A stretch of DNA of 11,289 nucleotides from Frankia sp. (GTDB taxonomy: Bacteria; Actinomycetota; Actinomycetes; Frankiales; Frankiaceae). The stretch is from positions 1 to 11,289 of the forward strand of contig JADGHD010000102.1 of the NCBI GenBank assembly GCA_019689615.1, read 5' to 3'. Every line of letters begins with the position of its first letter. Position 1 is the stretch's first letter. Positions 1 to 5,846 of the stretch are shown piece after piece. A model generated the notes under the pieces. It saw only the letters and a list, made by a program, of their open reading frames with translations, searched no databases and had not been told where the DNA came from. The position numbers were made by a program, and so were the translations under genes.

Positions 1-95
1 ACCTGTTCCTGACCGGCGGCGCCACCTTCCCCGGCGCCGGCGTCTGGGGCGCCTCGGGCCGCAACGCCGCCGCCACGGTCCTCGCGGCCCGCTGA
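1..95 (+). CDS. 3' end of a phytoene desaturase-like NAD(P)/FAD-dependent oxidoreductase (partial)
   Basis: Only the last 30 codons are inside the window; the frame enters at base 3 and ends at the TGA at 93-95. The residues LFLTGGATFPGAGVWGASGR are typical of the C-terminal FAD-binding segment of the phytoene desaturase/CrtI-like amine-oxidase superfamily, where a TG..T.PG.GV..A.GRNAA pattern closes the flavin site. The full protein would be a flavoprotein acting on a carotenoid, polyprenyl or other hydrophobic substrate, but the substrate cannot be told from this fragment. The gene converges on the large minus-strand operon and is probably unrelated to it in function. It marks the left border of the accessory module. 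Confidence 0.75.
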   Translation, partial: LFLTGGATFPGAGVWGASGRNAAATVLAAR

Positions 96-180
96 CGTTT
101 GCCGGCTCTGGCGCCCCGCCGTCCACCGGCGCTGCCGGGCGGTGGCGAAGCGCCGCGCCTGGCCGCCGGCCGCGGTGCCG

Positions 181-202
181 GGACGGCAGCGGCCCGCCGT
201 CC
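181..202. terminator. GC-rich hairpin between convergent genes, possible terminator
   Basis: GGACGGC (181-187) and GCCGTCC (196-202) form a perfect 7-base-pair stem with an 8-base loop. It lies between the plus-strand oxidoreductase stop at 95 and the end of recognisable Hsp70 sequence at 248. No clear T-tract follows on either strand, so this is not a canonical intrinsic terminator. Actinobacteria often use U-less hairpins at convergent gene ends, which makes a bidirectional terminator plausible but unproven. Confidence 0.25.
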
Positions 203-247
203 GGGGAGCCCCGCGCTGGCATCCGCGGGCGGCCTCAGCGGCTCATG

Positions 248-454
248 TACGTTCTCGGGGTCGCGCGCGAGCATGCGCTTCGCCTCGGCGCCGACGACGG
301 CGTGCCCGGGTGCGCCGACGTAGACGACCGAGGGGGTGAGCTGCCCGCCGTCCTCGGCCTCGACCACCGTCTCCGTTCCGTCGTCTCCGCGGTGGATGAC
401 GCACGAGTACGTGGTGCCGAGATCGATGCCGATTCCGGTGCTCACGGATGTCAT
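248..454 (-). pseudogene. 5' remnant of a second Hsp70 (DnaK-like) gene, truncated
   Basis: The ATG at 454 lies 4 bases after the stop of the upstream small membrane-protein gene. The first 69 codons read as a clear Hsp70 N-terminus: phosphate-1 loop GIDLGTTYS near residues 9-17, TPSVVY near 40-45, VVGAEAKR near 53-60 and RDPENV at 64-69. In Hsp70s this is followed by the ..KR.MG segment, but here similarity stops dead and the frame continues as low-complexity Pro/Ala/Arg-rich sequence. The frame stays open to the window edge, antisense to the oxidoreductase, which I take as a GC artefact. The fragment lacks phosphate 2, the adenosine site and the whole substrate-binding domain, so it cannot be a working chaperone ATPase. 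It is clearly diverged from the intact Hsp70 at 8557-10143, so it is the start of a separate paralogue rather than a recent duplicate. A tiny expressed regulatory fragment is a less likely alternative. Confidence 0.7.
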
Positions 455-458
455 TGGC

Positions 459-668
459 CTACGCGTCCCACGGCCACGGGATTGCGCCGGCCACCGCGCT
501 CTGGACGTCCAGCAGCCCGCTCATCACCGGCCCGAGGAGCCGCCTGGCGTTGCCGTCGTCGATCCCCCACCACAGCACCAGGACCCCCGCCGAGAGCACG
601 AGGAGAAGGTGCAGGACGGTCCACGCGCTGCGGAACATCCAGTAGACGACGGGGACGCCGTCCTTCAT
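459..668 (-). CDS. Small single-pass membrane protein, 69 aa, unknown function
   Basis: I do not recognise a family. The ATG at 668 is preceded by a strong GGAGG Shine-Dalgarno (676-680) with a 7-base spacer, and the start lies 12 bases after the membrane GTPase stop, so translation in this operon is well supported. Residues about 14-35 form one hydrophobic, Trp/Leu/Val-rich transmembrane helix. A short charged turn (DDGN) follows, then a possibly amphipathic helix about 40-62 and a Trp/Pro-rich tail ending WPWDA. There is no signal-peptidase site, cysteine or enzymatic motif. Placement between the membrane GTPase and an Hsp70 gene suggests it is a partner of the GTPase or a small membrane-active component. 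That role is inference from position and topology only. Confidence 0.75.
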   Translation of the reverse strand: MKDGVPVVYWMFRSAWTVLHLLLVLSAGVLVLWWGIDDGNARRLLGPVMSGLLDVQSAVAGAIPWPWDA

Positions 669-675
669 GCTGCTT

Positions 676-680
676 CCTCC
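676..680 (-). promoter_or_regulatory. Strong ribosome binding site for the 69-aa membrane protein
   Basis: The minus strand reads GAGGAGGAAGCAGC before the ATG at 668. It gives a full GGAGG core with a 7-base spacer, starting just inside the stop codon of the membrane GTPase. It is one of the best ribosome sites in the operon and argues that this very short gene is real. Confidence 0.65.
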
Positions 681-2288
681 TCACGCGGGGACGGCCGTGG
701 GCTGCGGCATGACGCTCAGGCGCCTGTCGGTGGACGTGAGCGCCCAGTCGAAGACCCGCGCCGGGTGCAGCACGTCGAGGCTGTCGCGACTGCCGAACGA
801 GTCGACCGCGAAATAGGTGACGTTGCGGAAGTCCTGGTCGATCCGCCGAACGAACCCGTCGGCGCCGTTCGCTCTCAGCCAGCTTCTGATCGACTGGCTG
901 TCGCCCGGGTCGAGGCTCCCACTGCCGGGCAGGGTCTGCAGGACGTCGACCTTCGTGACGACGACGGCGAGGAGCTTCGAATCCAGGCGCACGCCCTCGG
1001 CCCGCAACCGGTCGATGACGGCGGCGTACGCGTTCTCCTGGTCTCCAGCGGCGATGGGAACGACCCCGATCTTGTTCTCGACGCGGAGCAGTTCGGTCAC
1101 CCTGGGCAGGGCGAGCGGGTCGAGGATGAACAGGAGGAGGTTGGCCGTGTCGACGTAGCCCAGGTCCCTGGCGCGCTCCCAGTCGGCGAACGACTCGCCG
1201 GCGGCGTCCATGAGCTGGAGCTCGAGCTGCCGGCCCGCCAGGGAGAGGAGCAACGGCACGCCCTCGGGCCGGTCCTGCCAGACAGTCGGAGCCATCCGCC
1301 GCCCCGAGGCGACGACGGCCTTCGCGTCCCGCAGGAACGCCTTGGCGACGGGGGAGACCGGCTCCAGCGAACCGGAGAGGAACCGGGCTCGCCGCTCGAG
1401 CGCGACGGCGCCGCTGGCGAGGAAGTGGGTCTTCCCGGCACCGGTCGCGCCGATCACCGGTATGGCGAGAACCCGGCGGGTGCCGCTGCCTTTCGGCACG
1501 TCCTGCAGGCAGAACGGGCAGACGGTGACCAGGTGGCGGGCGGCGGCGCCCACCGCGACCGGGATCGTGGTCCCACATCCGCACCGTCGGCGGACGATGC
1601 CGAACGGACCGGGTCTGACGTCGTGATGGACCGTCGGGCAGGTCGCGTTCGCGCACCGGTAGCTGGGGATGAAGGTCACGCGGTAGCACTTCGCGCAGCG
1701 CAGCGTCGCCTTCCGCCGCCGCCTGGTCAGGCTGTCGTACGCCCGGTACCCGAGAACCGAGAGCTGCTGGACGACGTACACCACGCCACTGAGCGCCGCC
1801 ATGACTCCGTACCAGGTGAAGATCGAGATCCAGGCTCCGAGCGCGAACCCGGCGAGCGCGGGAAGCAGGAAAGGAGCCAGGGCCAGCGCTCTGTTCCGCT
1901 TGAACAGCCAGCGGAACGGCCGGCTGATGTCGAGCTTCGCCTGGGCGATGACGGCGTTCGCGTCCAGCCTCGCCTGGTGCGGGTTGTAGACGGGCCAGGC
2001 CCGGTCCCAGCCGAAGTTCTTCGCCGGCCCCCGCGGTGTCCTGCCGAGGATCTTGCCGGCCACGACGTCGTCGGGCGTGGCGATCCTTGGCTTCTCCTGC
2101 GCCCGGCCGCGCAGCACCCTGGGCGGAAGCACGACCCCGGTCAACATGCCTGCCGCGATTCCGAGGCCAAAGGTGACCACCCAGACCACCAGCACCAGCG
2201 CGAAGACCCGGGCCAGGATGGCCAGCGCGATCCAGGCCAGGCAGAAGATCGCGCACAGTGCGGCGACGGCAAGCGCCACGTATTGCAT
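681..2288 (-). CDS. Membrane-anchored zinc-ribbon GTPase of the double-GTPase (DO-GTPase) type, 535 aa
   Basis: The start is the ATG at 2288, directly after the TAG of the GAP1-like gene, with AAGGAG six bases upstream. Hydrophobic segments at about residues 3-54 and 135-178 predict an N-terminal membrane region of two hairpins. Zinc-ribbon cysteines follow at C198/C201/C212/C217 and C236/C238/C257/C260. The C-terminal half is a P-loop GTPase: Walker A GATGAGKT at 280-287, a G3-like DAAGE at 361-365 in place of the usual DxxGQ, a hydrophobic strand FILDPLALP near 388-395, and a G4-like TKVD at 445-448. This arrangement fits the TRAFAC-clade GTPases of DO-GTPase systems, in which two different GTPases are encoded with GAP1. 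It probably acts as a nucleotide switch at the inner membrane face, with the zinc ribbons mediating protein contacts. GTP rather than ATP specificity rests on TKVD. Which DO-GTPase subfamily it belongs to needs a profile search. Confidence 0.8.
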   Translation of the reverse strand: MQYVALAVAALCAIFCLAWIALAILARVFALVLVVWVVTFGLGIAAGMLTGVVLPPRVLRGRAQEKPRIATPDDVVAGKILGRTPRGPAKNFGWDRAWPVYNPHQARLDANAVIAQAKLDISRPFRWLFKRNRALALAPFLLPALAGFALGAWISIFTWYGVMAALSGVVYVVQQLSVLGYRAYDSLTRRRRKATLRCAKCYRVTFIPSYRCANATCPTVHHDVRPGPFGIVRRRCGCGTTIPVAVGAAARHLVTVCPFCLQDVPKGSGTRRVLAIPVIGATGAGKTHFLASGAVALERRARFLSGSLEPVSPVAKAFLRDAKAVVASGRRMAPTVWQDRPEGVPLLLSLAGRQLELQLMDAAGESFADWERARDLGYVDTANLLLFILDPLALPRVTELLRVENKIGVVPIAAGDQENAYAAVIDRLRAEGVRLDSKLLAVVVTKVDVLQTLPGSGSLDPGDSQSIRSWLRANGADGFVRRIDQDFRNVTYFAVDSFGSRDSLDVLHPARVFDWALTSTDRRLSVMPQPTAVPA

Positions 2289-4661
2289 CTAGTTCTCCTT
2301 GCGTCGGCCGAACGGCCAGCGACGCTTGTGTCTCGTCGCGCGGGAGCCGTCGCGTTGGCGGAGATAGGCATCGAGGCCCTGCTGGCGAGTCCAGTCCAGC
2401 CGGGCGCGTTGGACGAGCGCTGGCTGGGACTCGATGATCTGGTCGAGGACGTCCTCGGCGGGCCCGGCTATCTCCTCGAACCGGTGACCGCGGGCGCCCA
2501 GCGCGTAGTCGATCGCGCGAAGGCCACGCTCGGTGCGGACGAGCCAGTCGAGGTAGGCGCGCACCGCCTCGGGTCCATGGGGACCGGCTGCCGCCAGCAG
2601 CCTGGCGACCGCCTCGTCGTTCGTCGACCGGAGCAGGATCCGGCCGATGTCCGTGAGCAAGAACGGCGCGAACGCCCTGACGGCGGGAAGAGCGCCGTCG
2701 AGCGGGACCGCGGGGCGTGTCCGGAGGTCGTTGCTGGCCTTCTCGATCGCGGCCCGTGCCTGCTCGAAGTCCTGGGAGAACCGGGCCAGCCAGGGGTCCT
2801 GGGCGGCGGCGAGGCAGCGGATGAGCGGCCCCCAGTCGCCCGTCGCTGGCGCGACCGCCTCGGTTGGGCCGGTGCCGCCTTGGCGCTCGATCAGCGACCG
2901 CAGATGCGCCGCAAGGTCCTCGGCCAGGCCGTGCCGACTGATCCAGCACGTCCAGAGGTCAGCGTGGGCCGGGAGCGTCGATCCGGCCAGCGCGACCCGC
3001 CAGGCCTCGGCAGGAAGCGCCCCGCCGCGAGCGAGGTGGTACTCCCGCGCACCGGGGGCGATCCGGCCGAGCTGCCCGGCCCGCACCCAGCCCAGCACGT
3101 CCGGCTCCGCGGGGAGCTGGGCCAGGAAGTCCCAGTCCCCACGCAGCAGGCTCGCCAACGCCTGCGCGTCGCCGGCCCGCAGGGCGTCCACCAGCTTGCG
3201 GCCGGTCGCCGACAGCACGGACTCGCCCGCGAGCCAGGTCTGCCACCTGCCGTGACCCAGCGCCGGGTCCCGCAGCCACAGCTCGGCCAGCGTGGCGACG
3301 GAGGCGGCCAGCCGGGCCTCGGGTACCGGCGCGCCGATGATCCGAGCCGTGGCGAACAGGTCGGGCAGGACGGGGAACGGGGCCTTGGCCAGCAGCTCGG
3401 ACAGGAAGGCGCCGGCTGCCGCCCGGGCATCGGCCGACTGCCAGGTGATCGGCGGGCCGGGCTCGGCCAGCGCCTCCGCGAACCCCCGGACCGCCCCGGG
3501 GACCGCCGCCAGCGCTTCCATGGCCGGTACGACCAGCCCCGACGCGACCTCGTCGACACCGACGTCGTGCGCCCGCCGCACCGCGGTCCCGACCAGGCGG
3601 AACTCCTCCTCCGACGTCGGGGCAAAGGAGACCGCCGCCTCGCACAGCTCATCGGCGTAGAGCACCAGATCGTCCGTCAGCCCGGCGCGCGCCAGCTTCT
3701 CGACGGTGGCGACAGCCGTCCGCCACGCGGCGCGCCCCTCGCCGCCGTCCTCGCGCATCCCGACGACGCGTGCCGCCTCGTTCGCGAGCTGCGGGCCGAG
3801 CGCGGGCTCCCAGCGGCGTGCGATCGCGACGGCGTTCAACGCGTCGTCCACGTCGCGCTCGAGGAACCAGGACGCCCGGATGCCCGCGGCCGCACTGGGG
3901 CTGATCGCCGGGGTGGTGCGCCCGGCCAGATCGAACACGTTGGCGGCGCCGAAGTCGGCGACGCGGAACTGCGGGCTCACGCCGACGATCGGGGCGTTGA
4001 CCCGCCGCGGATCGTCGACCAGCGCGCGGAACTGCAGCGCGCGGGCGTCCTCGGCATCGACGAACAGCGTCCCGAGCGCGATCCAGCGCATCACGACGTC
4101 GAGGTCGGGATGAAGGATCACCAGCTTCGTCGGATCCGCGCCCAGGGTCTGGTCGATCATCGTCAGGAACCGGGGCAGGACCTCGGCCGCCCACTCGTCG
4201 GCCAGCACGTACTCCCTGAGCGCTGTGGCCTCGAACTCGGGGCGGACCTCGAGCGGCGTTGCCCAGGGAATGATGCGGGAGCTGGGTGCCTTCTCCAGGC
4301 GCCAGTTGCGCGCGCCGAAGAGCTGGGCCGGCCGGTACGGGACGAAGTCGTCCAGATCGGACGTCACGATGACCTGCGTGAGCTGGTTGCCGGGACGTCC
4401 GCTGTTCGTCTTCCCGGTGGACCCGCCACGGGACAGGTAGGCCCGCCCGTCCGCCACGACGTAGGCACACGTCGAGGGGTGGCTGAGGTCATCGTGCTCC
4501 AGCGACCAGGACGGGACGACCCGGTGCAGCAGGCTTTCCCGAATCCGTTGCCGATCGGTGCCCGAGATTCCCGGCGACGCCGCCTGGAAGTTGAAGCCGT
4601 CGATACCGTCGATGGCCTCACTGGCGAGGACGTCGGTGTAGATCGCCACCTCGAAGGCCAC
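2289..4661 (-). CDS. GAP1-like protein (GTPase-associated protein 1), 790 aa
   Basis: I place the start at the GTG at 4661, one base after the stop of the upstream GTPase, because the conserved-looking N-terminus begins there (VAFEVAIYTD). A GTG at 4691 would add ten basic residues and overlap the upstream gene by 29 bases. Residues 8-33 (IYTD..., then GFNFQAASPGIS) and 87-99 (around GRPGNQLTQVIV) resemble the GAP1 N-terminal domain, and the rest is a long Ala/Leu-rich, mostly helical region that would correspond to the GAP1 middle and C-terminal domains. No enzymatic motif, membrane segment or zinc site is evident. In DO-GTPase systems GAP1 is the constant non-GTPase partner, predicted to be a scaffold or regulator of the two GTPases. 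Position exactly between two GTPase genes supports this. The assignment rests on motif memory and context, so the family is likely but not certain. Confidence 0.65.
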   Translation of the reverse strand: MAFEVAIYTDVLASEAIDGIDGFNFQAASPGISGTDRQRIRESLLHRVVPSWSLEHDDLSHPSTCAYVVADGRAYLSRGGSTGKTNSGRPGNQLTQVIVTSDLDDFVPYRPAQLFGARNWRLEKAPSSRIIPWATPLEVRPEFEATALREYVLADEWAAEVLPRFLTMIDQTLGADPTKLVILHPDLDVVMRWIALGTLFVDAEDARALQFRALVDDPRRVNAPIVGVSPQFRVADFGAANVFDLAGRTTPAISPSAAAGIRASWFLERDVDDALNAVAIARRWEPALGPQLANEAARVVGMREDGGEGRAAWRTAVATVEKLARAGLTDDLVLYADELCEAAVSFAPTSEEEFRLVGTAVRRAHDVGVDEVASGLVVPAMEALAAVPGAVRGFAEALAEPGPPITWQSADARAAAGAFLSELLAKAPFPVLPDLFATARIIGAPVPEARLAASVATLAELWLRDPALGHGRWQTWLAGESVLSATGRKLVDALRAGDAQALASLLRGDWDFLAQLPAEPDVLGWVRAGQLGRIAPGAREYHLARGGALPAEAWRVALAGSTLPAHADLWTCWISRHGLAEDLAAHLRSLIERQGGTGPTEAVAPATGDWGPLIRCLAAAQDPWLARFSQDFEQARAAIEKASNDLRTRPAVPLDGALPAVRAFAPFLLTDIGRILLRSTNDEAVARLLAAAGPHGPEAVRAYLDWLVRTERGLRAIDYALGARGHRFEEIAGPAEDVLDQIIESQPALVQRARLDWTRQQGLDAYLRQRDGSRATRHKRRWPFGRRKEN
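2295..2300 (-). promoter_or_regulatory. Ribosome binding site of the membrane GTPase, inside the GAP1-like gene end
   Basis: The minus strand reads AAGGAGAACTAGATG: an AAGGAG core, six bases, then the ATG at 2288. The upstream TAG stop directly abuts this ATG, so terminating ribosomes can restart at once. This fixes the start of the membrane GTPase and indicates coupled, probably stoichiometric, synthesis with the GAP1-like protein. Confidence 0.65.
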
Positions 4662-4662
4662 G

Positions 4663-5844
4663 TCACGGTCCCGTCGTCGGAATGAAGCCACGGGTCGCCA
4701 TCAGCCAGAGCAGCGGCTCGGCGACCCGGTGCGGAAGCAGTCCGCGGCTGTTGACCCGGCCGGAGGCGTAGTCGGGTTCGGCGCCGAGCGCCGACGCGCC
4801 GAACAACCGGAAGTTGGCGTAGTTGTTTTCCAGCTTCCGGATCAGCCGCGCCCCGCCCCACTTCTCGACCATGGCGCCGATGTGGTCATGGACCGTCCGC
4901 GACTCGGTCTCGTCGAAGAAGGGGCGGGTCGAGGACGGCCAGCGCAGTGGGTGATCAGGCGGGATCTCGTCGAAGAACGCGTCGATCTTCGAGATCATGA
5001 CCGCCAGCGGCTCCTTGATCTTCTGGTTCCGCTTGACCCGCTTTGTTGTCCGCAGGACCAGGGTGATCGCATCCAGCACGGCTTCCGGCCCGGTGTCCGG
5101 GAGGCTGGCACCCTTCGCGGTCGCCCGCGCCCGGTTGGCCGGGAAACCAAAGGGGTCCAGGAGCAGGATTACCCCGGAGGTCGCTCCCAGATAGATCTGG
5201 CTGAGTGCCTTGTCCGGCGTGGCGAAGTCCTCACCAGCGTTGTCGTAGAAGGAGAAGACCACCGAGCGGGCGCGGGTAATGCCCATCCCGGTCTTGCGGT
5301 GGTACCGCCACGAGTAGACGGCCGGTGCCTTCTTCGACAACGTCGTGCCGCTGTTCTCCGCGGTCTGCGGCGGCAGGTGCCCGTCGGCCCTGAGCATCAC
5401 GTCGTGGTGAATCCGCAGGTTGCGGGCCAGTTCCGAGCTGCCGCCCGGGGTGTCGATAACCGCGTTGAACCGATCGCCCACCGCGTTCTGCAGCTCGTGG
5501 TCCAGAACCGAGAGCATCACGGTCTTGCCCGACTGGCGGACGCCGACCAGACCGATGAGCGCGGAGTCCGGTCCGTACTCCGAGGGCAGCAGGGAGTGGC
5601 ACTCCGGGCAGATGGGCGGCCCGGGGTCCGCGCCGCACTGTGGGCAGCGGGCCGCACCGATGGGGGTGATGACCGGCAGGTAGGGCTCGGAGTCGCCGAA
5701 GTGGGTCAGGCGCGCCGGGTCGGGCTTTCTCTTGCACTGGGGGCGACCGGCGGCGTGACGTCCGGAGCAGCGGCACGCCAGCCGGCGAGGATTGATCTCG
5801 GTATAGCAGTACGGGCACGGGGCGGTGGATGTGAACAGTCCCAT
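4663..5844 (-). CDS. Soluble double-zinc-ribbon GTPase of the DO-GTPase/TRAFAC type, 393 aa
   Basis: The ATG at 5844 follows the TAA of the FN3-type gene by two bases, with GGGGA as a modest ribosome site. The N-terminus carries two cysteine clusters: C10/C13/C24/C26/C37 and a clean CPQC...CPEC ribbon at C67/C70/C79/C82. The GTPase domain follows directly: Walker A GVRQSGKT at 101-108, G3-like DNAGE at 201-205, hydrophobic strand ILLLDPFGFP at 226-235, and G4-like SKID at 285-288. The C-terminus ends in LLWLMATRGFIP, a hydrophobic tail. No transmembrane segment is seen, unlike the partner GTPase. The shared D.AGE G3 box and the LDP.... motif show that the two GTPases are relatives of one dyad, not independent enzymes. 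Likely a cytosolic nucleotide switch working with the GAP1-like protein and the membrane GTPase. Specificity for GTP is inferred. Confidence 0.82.
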   Translation of the reverse strand: MGLFTSTAPCPYCYTEINPRRLACRCSGRHAAGRPQCKRKPDPARLTHFGDSEPYLPVITPIGAARCPQCGADPGPPICPECHSLLPSEYGPDSALIGLVGVRQSGKTVMLSVLDHELQNAVGDRFNAVIDTPGGSSELARNLRIHHDVMLRADGHLPPQTAENSGTTLSKKAPAVYSWRYHRKTGMGITRARSVVFSFYDNAGEDFATPDKALSQIYLGATSGVILLLDPFGFPANRARATAKGASLPDTGPEAVLDAITLVLRTTKRVKRNQKIKEPLAVMISKIDAFFDEIPPDHPLRWPSSTRPFFDETESRTVHDHIGAMVEKWGGARLIRKLENNYANFRLFGASALGAEPDYASGRVNSRGLLPHRVAEPLLWLMATRGFIPTTGP

Positions 5845-5846
5845 GG

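Noticed and set aside
2..247. Continuation of the truncated Hsp70 frame to the window edge as a long fusion protein
   Set aside because: The sequence after residue 69 is Pro/Ala/Arg-rich without Hsp70 similarity, and its distal part is antisense to a convincing oxidoreductase C-terminus.
451..2949. Minus-strand open frame of about 830 codons crossing the membrane GTPase and GAP1-like genes
   Set aside because: It is out of frame with both motif-bearing genes, is extremely Arg/Pro-rich and spans a coupled gene junction with a good ribosome site.
4404..4427. GGSTGKT in the GAP1-like protein resembling a Walker A loop
   Set aside because: The spacing is GxxxGKT rather than GxxxxGK[ST], and no preceding beta strand or Walker B partner is evident.
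336..4685. Very long plus-strand open frame of about 1,450 codons
   Set aside because: It is antisense to four genes with clear motifs and gives Arg/Asp/Gly/Pro-rich sequence without domains. This is the usual shadow of high-GC coding DNA.
4662..4691. Upstream GTG at 4691 as start of the GAP1-like gene
   Set aside because: It would add ten basic residues, overlap the GTPase gene by 29 bases, and lies outside the conserved-looking N-terminus. The GTG at 4661 is preferred, though ribosome-site evidence is weak for both.
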